From Luteimonas sp. (GTDB lineage: Bacteria > Pseudomonadota > Gammaproteobacteria > Xanthomonadales > Xanthomonadaceae), in the NCBI GenBank assembly GCA_024707405.1, contig JANPZU010000005.1, positions 1-64,000 on the forward strand: a stretch of 64,000 nucleotides of DNA, read 5' to 3'. The position numbers and the translations under genes are program-made. The notes under the pieces were generated by a model, which saw only the letters and a list, made by a program, of their open reading frames with translations, was not told the DNA's origin and did no database searches. This document shows positions 35,564 through 44,305 of this stretch, piece after piece (position 1 is the stretch's first letter; each line of letters starts with the position of its first letter).

Positions 35564-36098
35564 GTCGTTTCCGGGACTGGATTTCCGCAGACCGCGCACA
35601 CCAGATTCCTGCCAGCGCATTGCAGGTGCGGCATGCCGAAGAGCCGATCCTGGAAAGGTGGCGACCCCGGGCGGACTGCGATGCCCGGTGGATTCCGCTG
35701 CTATTGGCCACGACGACAGTGGAGCGGTCGCGAATCGGACGGGATGCAGGCGGCGCCGGCATCGTCGATCGTCACCGACAACATGGTGTCGATGCCGGGC
35801 AGTTCACCAGGTGCCGCTGGCGGCGCGATGTGCCGGCACGACAGGCCGGTTCTGGCCGTGTGTCGTGATGGTGTTTGCGTATTGCGGGCGCTGGATGCGG
35901 ATCATGCGGGACATCGCATGCGATGGCACGGGGGACACCGTGCTACCGCCGGACGCGACGCCTGCGTGGTCCTGTTCTACACAGTCGCGGGAAAGCAATG
36001 CTGCCTGCGGATGGTCAGCCGGTCTGTCGGCCGCGACCCGTCGACCTTCAGGTTTGACCGACGACGTGAGCCCCGCATTCATCGGGACTCGCGGACGG
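35564..36098. other. Intergenic stretch without a recognised gene
   Basis: About 535 bases between the receptor terminator and the end of the DUF2785 gene. Open frames run through it on the + strand, but none starts with a ribosome binding site, has recognisable protein features or shows the usual GC-rich third position. I see no repeat, RNA gene or promoter that I can support. Confidence 0.5.
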
Positions 36099-36977
36099 TC
36101 AGGGCAGGCGCTTGAGCGTATTGGCCGTAGCCGCATGCAGTCCGGAATAGACGGGGTTGGTCGTCGTGCCCAACTGCGCGCCGATGGAGGCAAGGAAGGC
36201 GAACAGGTTGTGGCGTCGCACGATCCAGTCTTCGTTGCGCCAGGCCTGAGCGGGATCGCCGACCTTGGCCGAAAGCGCGGCAAGCCATGCATGCCATGCA
36301 TCCTCGTCGAGGTTGCCGCGCGCCGCGACATAGAGCACGGGCCGTGCCAGGCGCTCGTATTCACCAGCGACATAGGCATGTTGCACGGGCGGCACGACCT
36401 GACTGGCGACGGCATCGAGGATTCGTCGGGATTGTGCGTCGTCCAGCGCGGGATTGAGCGCAAGCTGCATCAGCCAGTCCGCGCCGTGGGCGACGCCATG
36501 CCGCCAGCCGTGCGCGGCGTCGTAACCGCGATAGTCGCGGATGCCGGCCATGTAATCGGTGGCGTGCTGCAACATCGCCTCGCGTTCGTCGTCGCTCATC
36601 CACGGCGAGACGCGATCCGTGCGGGATATTTCGGCCAGCATCAGCGCGGCGAAAGGACGCCCGAAACCGTCGGGATCATCGTGCTGGATGCGTGCGAAGC
36701 CGGCATCGCGCAGTGCGCGCAAGGTCGGGAGGTCGAGGGTGCCCGCACGCATCCATGCCGTCAGTGCGCCGAGTGCAAGGTCGTCCCGCAGCCCGGGGTC
36801 TGCGGCGTCCAGACAAGGCACCAGTGTCAGCGCCCAGCGCGTCCTCGTCGCGGGATCGTCGAGTGAAAAGCCGTCGGCACGAAGCGCTTCCAGCGAAGCG
36901 CGGTCGCCGTCTTCTGGCAGGCATGCCGATTGGGCGGGAGAGGCCAGCAACGCGATCAGCAGCGGGAGTGTATGCAT
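36099..36977 (-). CDS. DUF2785 family protein, secreted
   Basis: This 292-residue protein begins with a signal peptide (MHTLPLLIALLASPAQSA). The rest is largely alpha-helical, with features I associate with DUF2785: RGYDAAHGWRHGVAHGADWL, RPVLYVAARG and RRHNLFAFLASIGAQL. The function of the family is unknown. The histidine-rich HGWRHGVAHGAD is a candidate metal or active site, but that is speculation. The start at 36977 is chosen for the signal peptide; there is no good ribosome binding site, and an in-frame ATG at 37013 is possible. It follows the Gfo/Idh/MocA gene on the same strand by about 110 bases. Confidence 0.75.
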   Translation of the reverse strand: MHTLPLLIALLASPAQSACLPEDGDRASLEALRADGFSLDDPATRTRWALTLVPCLDAADPGLRDDLALGALTAWMRAGTLDLPTLRALRDAGFARIQHDDPDGFGRPFAALMLAEISRTDRVSPWMSDDEREAMLQHATDYMAGIRDYRGYDAAHGWRHGVAHGADWLMQLALNPALDDAQSRRILDAVASQVVPPVQHAYVAGEYERLARPVLYVAARGNLDEDAWHAWLAALSAKVGDPAQAWRNEDWIVRRHNLFAFLASIGAQLGTTTNPVYSGLHAATANTLKRLP

Positions 36978-37087
36978 GGGTCTTGAAGTGCCAGGACGGA
37001 GTTGCGGAAGCATCGCGCAACAGCGGATCCCGTGCCTGTGCCGTGGTCGTCGTCGTCGTGGGCCGATCTTGGCGAATCGCGAAACGG

Positions 37088-38134
37088 TCAGTCGAATGCC
37101 AGCATGCGCCCTTCGCGTGCGCTGGCGGCGCCGAGTTCCAGCAGGCGCATCACTTCGATGGCCTGTTGTGTCGTGACGGGTGGTTCGGCATTGCCCAGGA
37201 TCGCATCGCGCATCGCCATGTAGAACTCGCGGTAATCGCTGGGTACGGGTTCGACAGGCGTCTCGCGTGGCACATCGCCTTCGACCACGGTCAAGGTGCC
37301 GGGCAGCGGGTCGTGGCCCCATCCCGTCGAGCCCGGTGCGATACCGGCCTTGAGCATCGATTCCTGCGTGTCCAGACCGTGCTTGGTGAAGCTGCCGCGC
37401 GTGCCATGCGCCGAGAATCTCGGGTTGCGTGCGGCGACCAGCGCACCGGCATGCAGCACCACGCGCAGGCGCGGGTAGCACAGCACGACGTGGAAGTAAT
37501 CGTCGACCACCGCGCCCTGGCGTTGGATGGCGATGTCGGCCTGCACCGCCTGCGGCGTACCGAACAACTGCAAGGCCTGGTCGACGAGGTGCGGGCCGAG
37601 GTCGAACCACAGTCCGGTGCCGGCACCCGCGCGTTCGCGCCATCGGTCGGGCACTTGCGGGCGGAACCGATCGAAATGGGAATGCAGTTCCATTACCTCG
37701 CCAAGCGTGCCGTCCTCGACCAGTTTGCGCAGGGTGAGGAAGTCACTGTCCCAGCGCCGGTTCTGGAACACGCTGGCGATGCGACCGTTGCGTTCGGCGG
37801 CATCGATCACCTGCCGCGCTTCCTGCAGCGTGGTGGTGAACGGCTTGTCGACGACGACATGCTTGCCGGCGTCGAGCGCGGTGATCGCCAGTGGCGCATG
37901 CACGTCGTTGGGTGCGGCGATGACGACCAGGTCGATGGCGTTGTCACCGAAGGCCACGGAAGGGTCGCCCGTCACGCGCGCATCGGGAAAATCCGCATGC
38001 ACCTTGCCGGTATCGCCAGACACCACCGTGTGCAGGTGCAGCCCGTCGGTGTGCGTGACCAGCGGCGCATGGAAGACCTTGCCGACGTAGCCGTAGCCGA
38101 CCAGCGCGACGTTCAGTGGAGCGGTCGTCCGCAA
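37088..38134 (-). CDS. Gfo/Idh/MocA-family oxidoreductase
   Basis: This 348-residue NAD(P)-dependent dehydrogenase has an N-terminal Rossmann domain (NVALVGYGYVGKVFHAPLV), DLVVIAAPNDVHAPLA and the family motif AGKHVVVDKPFTTTL, whose EKP is DKP here. A C-terminal alpha/beta domain with GTGLWFDLGPHLVDQALQLF follows. It resembles YdgJ/YvaA-like members acting on sugars or inositols; the substrate is unknown. No ATG precedes the Rossmann strand. A TTG at 38134 is the best start, five bases from the stop codon of the DUF2782 gene, suggesting translational coupling and one operon. Confidence 0.85.
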   Translation of the reverse strand: MRTTAPLNVALVGYGYVGKVFHAPLVTHTDGLHLHTVVSGDTGKVHADFPDARVTGDPSVAFGDNAIDLVVIAAPNDVHAPLAITALDAGKHVVVDKPFTTTLQEARQVIDAAERNGRIASVFQNRRWDSDFLTLRKLVEDGTLGEVMELHSHFDRFRPQVPDRWRERAGAGTGLWFDLGPHLVDQALQLFGTPQAVQADIAIQRQGAVVDDYFHVVLCYPRLRVVLHAGALVAARNPRFSAHGTRGSFTKHGLDTQESMLKAGIAPGSTGWGHDPLPGTLTVVEGDVPRETPVEPVPSDYREFYMAMRDAILGNAEPPVTTQQAIEVMRLLELGAASAREGRMLAFD

Positions 38135-38138
38135 GGGA

Positions 38139-38435
38139 TTACCAGCTGAACAGCTTGAAGTACGTCTGCGGCGGGTTGTCGCCCGGCTTGGTCGAGACGA
38201 TGCTGCCATTGCGCTCGTACAGGTAGTAGGCCGGGCCGCGTGGCGGCTGGATCCGGATCACGCGCACCTGTCCATCGACGCGGTATTCGGTGATCTGGTC
38301 GCCATTGGATTCGGTGCGGCTGTGTTCGACCGCGCCGGCTGGGATTTCGACGGGCAGGTCGGTGGGCGAGGTGGTGGCGCAGGCGCCCACGGCGAGCAGC
38401 AGCGGAAGCAGGAAGGCAGGGTGCGTGCGGCGCAT
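38139..38435 (-). CDS. DUF2782 family lipoprotein
   Basis: This 98-residue protein has a lipobox (LLLAVGAC) after a short signal sequence. The conserved C-terminal part is IPAGAVEHSRTESNGDQITE, YRVDGQVRVIRIQP and GPAYYLYERNG, ending QTYFKLFSW. These features fit DUF2782, a small family of unknown function that in Xanthomonadaceae commonly lies beside polA, as here, 99 bases away and divergent. Its stop is almost contiguous with the start of the Gfo/Idh/MocA gene. Confidence 0.85.
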   Translation of the reverse strand: MRRTHPAFLLPLLLAVGACATTSPTDLPVEIPAGAVEHSRTESNGDQITEYRVDGQVRVIRIQPPRGPAYYLYERNGSIVSTKPGDNPPQTYFKLFSW

Positions 38436-38534
38436 GGGCAGGGCTCCACGGGCGGGTGTTCCATTATGCGCCGCGGGGCGTGGCACGTGGGTGACGCGGG
38501 ACGCGGATCTGCGTGCGGAGCGTAGAATCCCGTC

Positions 38535-41294
38535 ATGCCAAGACTTGTCCTGATCGACGGTTCCTCGTACCTGTTCCGCGCGTTCCATGCGCTGCCGCCG
38601 CTGACCAATGCCGACGGTGAGCCGACCGGCGCGCTGTTCGGCGTGGTCAACATGCTGCGCGCAACGCTGAAGGAACAACCGGACTACGCCGCCTTCGTGG
38701 TCGATGCCAGCGGGCCGACCTTCCGCGATGCGCTGTATCCGCAATACAAGGCCAATCGCCCGCCGATGCCGGACGAGCTGCGCGCGCAGGTCGAGCCGAT
38801 GATGCAACTGGTCGAGGCGCTGGGCCTGCCGATCCTGCGCGTCTCCGGGGTCGAAGCCGACGACGTGATCGGCACGCTCGCATTGCAGGGTGCGGCCGAC
38901 GGCATCGACGTGACCATCTCCACCGGCGACAAGGATTTCGCGCAACTCGTGCGTCCCCATGTCGAGCTGGTCAACACCATGACCGGCAGCCGGCTGGACA
39001 GCGATGCATCGGTGGTGGAGAAGTTCGGCGTACGTCCCGACCAGATCGTCGACATGCTGGCGCTGATGGGCGACAGCGTCGACAACATCCCCGGCGTCCC
39101 CAAGTGCGGGCCGAAGACTGCGGCGAAATGGCTGGCCGAGTACGACAGCCTCGACGGCGTGATCACCCATGCCGTCGAGGTGAAGGGCAAGATCGGCGAG
39201 AGCCTGCGCGAAGCCTTGCCGCAACTGCCGCTCAGCCGGCAACTGGCGACGATCAAGACCGATGTTGCGCTGGACGTGGATGCACAAGGCCTGCGGCTGC
39301 GCGAACGCGACGTGGAAGCATTGCGCACGTTGTATGCCCGATACGGTTTCAACCAGGCACTGAAGGAACTCGATGGCAACGGCGCGGCGACCGTGCCGGA
39401 AAAGGAGCCTGGCAAGGCGCGTGGAACCGGCCGCGTCTCGGCACCAGTCGCCGTGGACGAGGCGCCGCCTGCCGCCGAACTATCCGTGCCCGGTGAATAC
39501 GAGGCGATCCTGTCGCAGGCGCAGTTGGACGACTGGCTTGCGAGACTGCAGGCCGCCGATGCGTTCGCGTTCGATACCGAAACCGATTCGCTCGATGCGA
39601 TGCGCGCTAACCTCGTCGGCATGAGTTTCTGCGTCGAAACCGGTCGCGCCGCCTACCTGCCGCTCGGCCACGACTATCCCGGCGCACCGGCGCAACTCGA
39701 TCGCGAGGCGGTGCTGCGCGCGCTGAAGCCGATCCTCGAAGATCCCGCGAAGCGCAAGGTCGGGCAGCACGGAAAGTACGACCTGCACGTGCTGCGTCGC
39801 CACGGCGTGGATGTGCGCGGCTATGCCGACGACACCATGCTGGAAAGCTTCGTGCTCAATTCCAGCCAGCGACACGACATGGATTCGCTGGCCAGGCGCT
39901 TGCTCGGCTACGAGACCATCAAGTACGAATCCGTCGCCGGCAAGGGCGCGAAGCAGATCCCGTTCTCTGCTGTTGCCATCGACGATGCCACGCGCTACGC
40001 GGCCGAGGACGCCGACGTCACCCTGCGCCTGCATCGCGTGCAGGCACCGAAGCTGGCTGCCGAACCATCGCTGGAAGGCGTGTACCGCGACATCGAGATG
40101 CCGCTGGTGCCGGTGCTCGAACGCATCGAGGCCAACGGCGTGAAGGTCGATGCCGACGAGCTGCGCCGGCAGACCGCCGACCTGTCTCGGCGCATGCTGG
40201 CCGCGCAGCAGAACGCCACGTCGCTTGCGGGACGTACCTTCAACCTCGATTCGCCGAAACAGTTGCAGGCGCTGCTGTTCGATGAACTGAAACTGCCTGC
40301 GGTGCTGAAGACGCCGACCGGCCAGCCCTCGACCAACGAGGAAGCACTGGAAGCCATTGCCGACCAGCACGAACTGCCGCGCGTGATCCTCGAATACCGC
40401 GGGCTGGCCAAGCTGCGCAGCACCTACACCGAAAAGTTGCCGGAGATGATCAATCCCGACACTGGTCGCGTCCACACCAGTTACCACCAGGCGGGCGCGG
40501 CGACCGGACGGCTCGCGTCCAGCGATCCCAACCTGCAGAACATCCCGATCCGCACCGACGACGGCCGCCGCATCCGAAAGGCCTTCGTCGCTCCGGAAGG
40601 ACGCAAGCTGGTGGCCTGCGACTATTCGCAGATCGAATTGCGGATCATGGCGCACCTGTCGGAGGATCCGGCGCTAGTGCGTGCGTTCGAGTCCGGTGCC
40701 GACATCCATCGCGCCACCGCGGCAGAGGTGTTCGGTCGCAAGCTGGACGAGGTGTCGTCGAACGAGCGTCGCGCGGCGAAAGCGATCAACTTCGGCCTGA
40801 TGTACGGCATGAGTGCGTTCGGACTGGCGCGCAACCTCGGCATCGGTCGCGGCGAGGCGCAGGACTACATCGCCACCTATTTCTCGCGCTATCCCGGCGT
40901 GCGCGACTTCATGGAGCGCACGCGCCAGCAGGCGCGCGACCAAGGCTACGTGGAAACCGTGTTCGGCCGTCGCCTCTACCTGGAGTACATCCAGCGCGGC
41001 ACGCAGGGCCAGCGCGCCGGCGCCGAACGCGCAGCGATCAACGCGCCGATGCAAGGCACCGCGGCCGACATCATCAAGCGCGCGATGGTCGACATCGACA
41101 CGTGGATCGCAGGGCACGCAGACAAGGCGCTGATGATCCTGCAGGTGCACGACGAACTGGTGTTCGAGGCCGACGACGGCTTCGTCGACACCCTGCTCGC
41201 CGAAGTGCCGGCGCGGATGGCGTCGGCTGCGGAACTGCGTGTTCCATTGGTGGTGGATTCCGGGGTGGGGATCAACTGGGACGAGGCCCACTGA
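38535..41294 (+). CDS. polA: DNA polymerase I
   Basis: This 919-residue enzyme does Okazaki-fragment processing and repair synthesis. The N-terminal 5'-3' exonuclease domain (1 to about 290) has IDGSSYLFRAFHALPPL and the TGDKDFAQLV and GDSVDNIPGVPKCGPKTA metal-site regions. The 3'-5' exonuclease (from about 320) keeps FDTETDSL (near 345), so proofreading residues are intact. The polymerase domain has motif A DYSQIELR (near 696), motif B RRAAKAINFGLMYG and motif C VHDELVFE (near 871). It ends WDEAH. A second copy of its last codons is found in the repeats just downstream. Confidence 0.97.
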   Translation: MPRLVLIDGSSYLFRAFHALPPLTNADGEPTGALFGVVNMLRATLKEQPDYAAFVVDASGPTFRDALYPQYKANRPPMPDELRAQVEPMMQLVEALGLPILRVSGVEADDVIGTLALQGAADGIDVTISTGDKDFAQLVRPHVELVNTMTGSRLDSDASVVEKFGVRPDQIVDMLALMGDSVDNIPGVPKCGPKTAAKWLAEYDSLDGVITHAVEVKGKIGESLREALPQLPLSRQLATIKTDVALDVDAQGLRLRERDVEALRTLYARYGFNQALKELDGNGAATVPEKEPGKARGTGRVSAPVAVDEAPPAAELSVPGEYEAILSQAQLDDWLARLQAADAFAFDTETDSLDAMRANLVGMSFCVETGRAAYLPLGHDYPGAPAQLDREAVLRALKPILEDPAKRKVGQHGKYDLHVLRRHGVDVRGYADDTMLESFVLNSSQRHDMDSLARRLLGYETIKYESVAGKGAKQIPFSAVAIDDATRYAAEDADVTLRLHRVQAPKLAAEPSLEGVYRDIEMPLVPVLERIEANGVKVDADELRRQTADLSRRMLAAQQNATSLAGRTFNLDSPKQLQALLFDELKLPAVLKTPTGQPSTNEEALEAIADQHELPRVILEYRGLAKLRSTYTEKLPEMINPDTGRVHTSYHQAGAATGRLASSDPNLQNIPIRTDDGRRIRKAFVAPEGRKLVACDYSQIELRIMAHLSEDPALVRAFESGADIHRATAAEVFGRKLDEVSSNERRAAKAINFGLMYGMSAFGLARNLGIGRGEAQDYIATYFSRYPGVRDFMERTRQQARDQGYVETVFGRRLYLEYIQRGTQGQRAGAERAAINAPMQGTAADIIKRAMVDIDTWIAGHADKALMILQVHDELVFEADDGFVDTLLAEVPARMASAAELRVPLVVDSGVGINWDEAH

Positions 41295-41545
41295 CGGGCG
41301 ATTCATTTCTGTGTCGCGTGGGGACGCGTTCATCAGCGTCATGGCGGCAAGTTGAATCCGGCCCGGGATGAAGCCCACTGACCGGACGATTCGTTTCCAT
41401 CCCGCGTGGGGATGCGTTTAGCTGCGCTGCAGCGGCGCATGGAACATGGCCCGATGGAATGACAGCGCTGTTCATTTCCATCGTGCGACGAAAGTCTCGG
41501 GTGGGAGTGCGAAGCGTTCGTGAAGTGTGATGACGGTAGCTGCTG
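41278..41545 (+). repeat. Degenerate tandem repeats of about 87 bp copying the polA 3' end
   Basis: The first unit starts inside polA at 41278 and the second at 41365. GGGAyGArGCCCACTGAC is shared between them and includes the polA stop. Later shared blocks include CGATTC-TTTC and CGCGTGGGGAyGCGTT. A weaker third unit begins near 41460 (TTCATTTCCATCGTGCG). The units differ by many substitutions and small indels, so the duplication is old. Confidence 0.55.
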
Positions 41546-41743
41546 GTCGCGTTCGGGAGCACTGCGACCGGTTTCATCAATGAGTTACATGCATCGCTTC
41601 AGGATGCGGGGTGACTTCCGGCATACGTCTTCACGCGGACAGGAATTCCGGTCGTGAAAATCGAGGTAAACGCCGCCTGAATTCAGACGGAAACAGGACG
41701 GAATCTTCACGAACTATCAATGCCCGGAGTGGTCAGATGACTC

Positions 41744-41866
41744 GCGACAGATGCAAGGTCTGTCGCAGATCCCTCCCATCCCCTGGAGTGATCCCGGAAC
41801 GAAGGCTTCTCCCCGAGTCCCGTTCCCCGAGCCCCGCCGGCCCCCCCTGCCTGCGGGGCTTTTTTT
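41744..41866 (+). ncRNA. sX13-like small RNA candidate downstream of polA
   Basis: The region between polA and the YetF-type gene folds into consecutive stem-loops with C-rich loops. They are GCGACAGA/TCTGTCGC (41744/41759), CTCC/GGAG around a CATCCCCT loop (41773/41785), GGAACG/CGTTCC enclosing CTCCCC (41796/41821) and a terminator whose loop is seven C residues. Xanthomonas sX13 is, as I recall, a small RNA downstream of polA with C-rich loops that pair with G-rich translation starts; position, size and architecture agree. The 5' end is uncertain, as no convincing promoter was found, and may lie 10-20 bases further upstream. Confidence 0.6.
41830..41866 (+). terminator. Strong intrinsic terminator of the sRNA candidate
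   Basis: AGCCCCGC (41830) and GCGGGGCT (41853) form an 8-bp stem followed by seven T residues (41860-41866). The 15-base loop is C-rich. The polA stop is more than 500 bases away, so a separate short transcript ending here is likely. Confidence 0.88.
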
Positions 41867-41928
41867 ATGCGCGGCTTACGGGCGGTTCGGCGTAACGTTC
41901 GCATGTCCTGATGACCGAGGAGTACGCC

Positions 41929-42420
41929 GTGTCCGATGCGTTCGAGGCGATGTTCGAGCTTGCGATGCCGTGGTGGGCATTCGTGCTGCGCGCGTGCGTC
42001 GTGTATTTCCTGTTGCTGGCGATGATTCGGCTGTCGGGCAAGCGTTCGATGGGACAGTTCACGCCGTTCGACATCCTGCTGGTGGTGCTGTTGGGCAATG
42101 CCGTGCAGAACGCGCTGCTGGGAACCGATGCCTCGGTGGCCGGTGGCCTGTTGCTTGCGGCGACGCTGATCGCGCTGAACTGGGTCGTCGGCCTCGCCTC
42201 TGCGCGAGTGCCGGGCGTCGAGCGTTGGGTGGAAGGCGCGCCGGTACTGCTGGCGCGCGATGGTCAGGTCTATCGCGAGGTGTTGCGGCGCGAGTTGATC
42301 AGCAAGGAGGATTTCGAGAAGGCGATGCGCGAGGCCGGCTGCCTGGAGATCGCCGACATCCGCCTTGCGGTGCTGGAGAACAACGGCAGGATCACGCTGG
42401 TGACACGCGCCGCGGCGTAG
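41929..42420 (+). CDS. DUF421 / YetF-type membrane protein
   Basis: This 163-residue protein has three hydrophobic helices (about residues 14-34, 45-64 and 69-90) and a C-terminal cytoplasmic domain: GAPVLLARDGQVYREVLRRE, then SKEDFEKAMREAGC and LAVLENNGRITLV. This is the DUF421 (YetF-like) pattern; function is not established. An ATG at 41911 is in frame, but GAGGAG at 41916-41921 lies inside that reading and is correctly placed for the GTG at 41929, so GTG is preferred. It ends 4 bases from the convergent hemF stop. Confidence 0.85.
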   Translation: MSDAFEAMFELAMPWWAFVLRACVVYFLLLAMIRLSGKRSMGQFTPFDILLVVLLGNAVQNALLGTDASVAGGLLLAATLIALNWVVGLASARVPGVERWVEGAPVLLARDGQVYREVLRRELISKEDFEKAMREAGCLEIADIRLAVLENNGRITLVTRAAA

Positions 42421-42424
42421 CGGC

Positions 42425-43354
42425 TCAGCCTGCCGTGGGCAGCCAGTCGCGCGGGCGCAGGTAGTCGAGCAGGCGCCGTTCGTCGCTGCCTTCTTCCGGG
42501 GCGTAGCCGTATTCCCAGCGCACCAGCGGCGGCAGGCTCATCAGGATCGATTCTGCGCGTCCGCCGCTTTGCAGCCCGAACAGCGTGCCGCGGTCGTACA
42601 CCAGGTTGAACTCGACGTAGCGGCCACGACGATAGAGCTGGAACTGGCGTTCGCGTTCGCCATGGGGTGTGTCCTTGCGACGTTCCACGATGGGCAGGTA
42701 GGCGTCGAGGAAGCCGTCGCCGACGGCGCGCAGGTAGGCGAAGTCGCGCTCGGCGTCATCGTGCAGGTCGTCGAAGAACAGCCCGCCGACGCCGCGGGTT
42801 TCGTTGCGGTGCTTGAGGAAGAAGTATTCGTCGCACCAGCGCTTGTGCGCGTCGTAGCGCGCCTGCCCGCCGAACGGTTCGCACAGGTCGCGTGCAACGC
42901 GGTGCCAATGCTGCACGTCCTCGTCGAACGGATAGAACGGGGTCAGGTCGAAGCCGCCGCCGAACCACCATGCCACCGTCTCGCCATCGCGATGTGCGCG
43001 GAAGTGGCGCACGTTGGCGTGCGTGGTGGGCAGGTACGGGTTGCGCGGGTGGAACACCAGCGACACGCCAACAGCGCGCCACGAGGCGCCGGCGAGTTCG
43101 GGCCGGTTGGCCGTGGCCGAAGGCGGCAGGGCATTGCCGGAGACGTCGGAGAAACCGATGCCGGCCTGTTCGAACACCGCGCCATCGCGCAGCACGCGCG
43201 TGCGTCCGCCGCCACCGAGGCTCGAGCCCACGGTCGGTTCGCGCGTCCAGCGATCCTCTTGGAAACGCGCATCGCCATCGGCGGTTTCGATGGCGGCGCA
43301 GATCCTGTCCTGCAGGTCGGTGAGGTAGTCGCGGACGGTGTCGAAGTCGTTCAT
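42425..43354 (-). CDS. hemF: Oxygen-dependent coproporphyrinogen III oxidase
   Basis: This 309-residue cytoplasmic enzyme of heme synthesis decarboxylates two propionates of coproporphyrinogen III to vinyl groups, using O2. Family signatures are clear: [20 protein letters not shown], then VHPRNPY-like [64 protein letters not shown], and [20 protein letters not shown] at the C-terminal dimer interface. Length is normal. It is divergent from a thiol-dioxygenase-like gene with about 150 bases between. Confidence 0.96.
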   Translation of the reverse strand: MNDFDTVRDYLTDLQDRICAAIETADGDARFQEDRWTREPTVGSSLGGGGRTRVLRDGAVFEQAGIGFSDVSGNALPPSATANRPELAGASWRAVGVSLVFHPRNPYLPTTHANVRHFRAHRDGETVAWWFGGGFDLTPFYPFDEDVQHWHRVARDLCEPFGGQARYDAHKRWCDEYFFLKHRNETRGVGGLFFDDLHDDAERDFAYLRAVGDGFLDAYLPIVERRKDTPHGERERQFQLYRRGRYVEFNLVYDRGTLFGLQSGGRAESILMSLPPLVRWEYGYAPEEGSDERRLLDYLRPRDWLPTAG

Positions 43355-43505
43355 GTAGCCATTGTAGGCGGCTTGCAGCGGGCCGCGTGGCGAGCGTGCC
43401 GTTTGCGTGCGGCGATTGTTCCATCGGTGCGCATGCCGTTTAACCGGTCGATAACGGCATGCGCGGCAACGTGGCACATCGAAGCCAACGATGAAGGGGA
43501 TACGC

Positions 43506-44093
43506 ATGGGCCGCAGCAATGCCGTTGCACGCATCGAATCCTTTCCGCTCCTGGACGACGTGGTCGTGCTGACCGATGCCGCAATGAAGGCCGGCACGCC
43601 GGCGCGGATCGTCCCCAGGCTGGTCGAAAACCTGCGCGGCCTGCTCGCGAACGTCGGCGATCTTCCACAGGAACTGCTGCAGGTGCGCAAGCGCGGTTAC
43701 GTGCGGCGCGAGCTGTATCGCTCGCCGAAGCACGACTATCGCGTCATCGCCATCACCTGGGGGCCGGGACAGGCCAGCCCGATCCATGACCATGCCGATG
43801 TCTGGGGCGTGGAAGCGGTGCTGCGCGGCGAACTGGAGGTCGTGGATTTCCGCAGCGTGCGCGAGTACGAGGCGCTCAACGAACTCTTGCCCAGCGGCCA
43901 GCATCGTTTGAAGGCGGGCAACGTGATCAGCCTGCTGCCGCCGCACGACCTGCATGCCTGCCGCAACGTCGGCACGCGCGAGACGGCGGTGTCGTTGCAC
44001 ATCTACGGACGCCACCTGGAGCGCGTGCGCAGCTACGTGCACCTCGAAGGCCGGCTGTACCGGCAGGAAGAGGTGCGTCTGACCAGCGTGTGA
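43506..44093 (+). CDS. Cysteine dioxygenase-like cupin protein
   Basis: This 195-residue cupin resembles type I cysteine dioxygenases, iron enzymes that oxidise cysteine or related thiols to sulfinates. Iron ligands are predicted as H94 and H96 in [10 protein letters not shown] and a later histidine in [10 protein letters not shown] (H147 or H150). Where mammalian enzymes have the crosslinking cysteine, a glycine (VWG) appears, as in many bacterial thiol dioxygenases. ATGs exist at 43491 and 43506; AAGGGGA is well placed only for the second. Substrate (cysteine, 3-mercaptopropionate or another thiol) cannot be decided by eye. Confidence 0.8.
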   Translation: MGRSNAVARIESFPLLDDVVVLTDAAMKAGTPARIVPRLVENLRGLLANVGDLPQELLQVRKRGYVRRELYRSPKHDYRVIAITWGPGQASPIHDHADVWGVEAVLRGELEVVDFRSVREYEALNELLPSGQHRLKAGNVISLLPPHDLHACRNVGTRETAVSLHIYGRHLERVRSYVHLEGRLYRQEEVRLTSV

Positions 44094-44140
44094 GCAGAAG
44101 TCTGTTTTGCAGTGGATCCCAATTAAAGAAACTTTCATCC

Positions 44141-44222
44141 GTCATCCCCGCGAAAGCGGGGATCCATGGACTTTGGTTTCAGGTATGTGGCGTCCATGGA
44201 TTCCCGCTTTCGCGGGAATGAC
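44141..44222. repeat. Paired REP-like inverted repeat
   Basis: Two 31-bp elements in opposite orientation (44141-44171 and 44192-44222) are separated by 20 bases. Each contains its own hairpin: ATCCCCGC-GAAA-GCGGGGAT in the left and ATTCCCGC-TTTC-GCGGGAAT in the right, flanked by GTC and CCATGGAC. The two differ only at two positions, and these are paired in the stem. This is the layout of a REP doublet. Confidence 0.8.
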
Positions 44223-44305
44223 GAGAAAGGAGCCCGAGTGACGCCACATTAGCGTGGCAGACGTTCTGCATCCCGGAATGCCGGCGGTGGGGGCGTGGCC
44301 TCAAC

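Noticed and set aside
35562-36866. 434-codon open frame on the + strand
   Set aside because: Most of it is antisense to the DUF2785 gene; the upstream part has no start signal and poor codon bias.
41460-41473. Near match to the LacI operator (TGACAGCGCTGTTC)
   Set aside because: It has one mismatch in the half-site, lies inside the degenerate repeats downstream of polA and is not upstream of any sugar gene.
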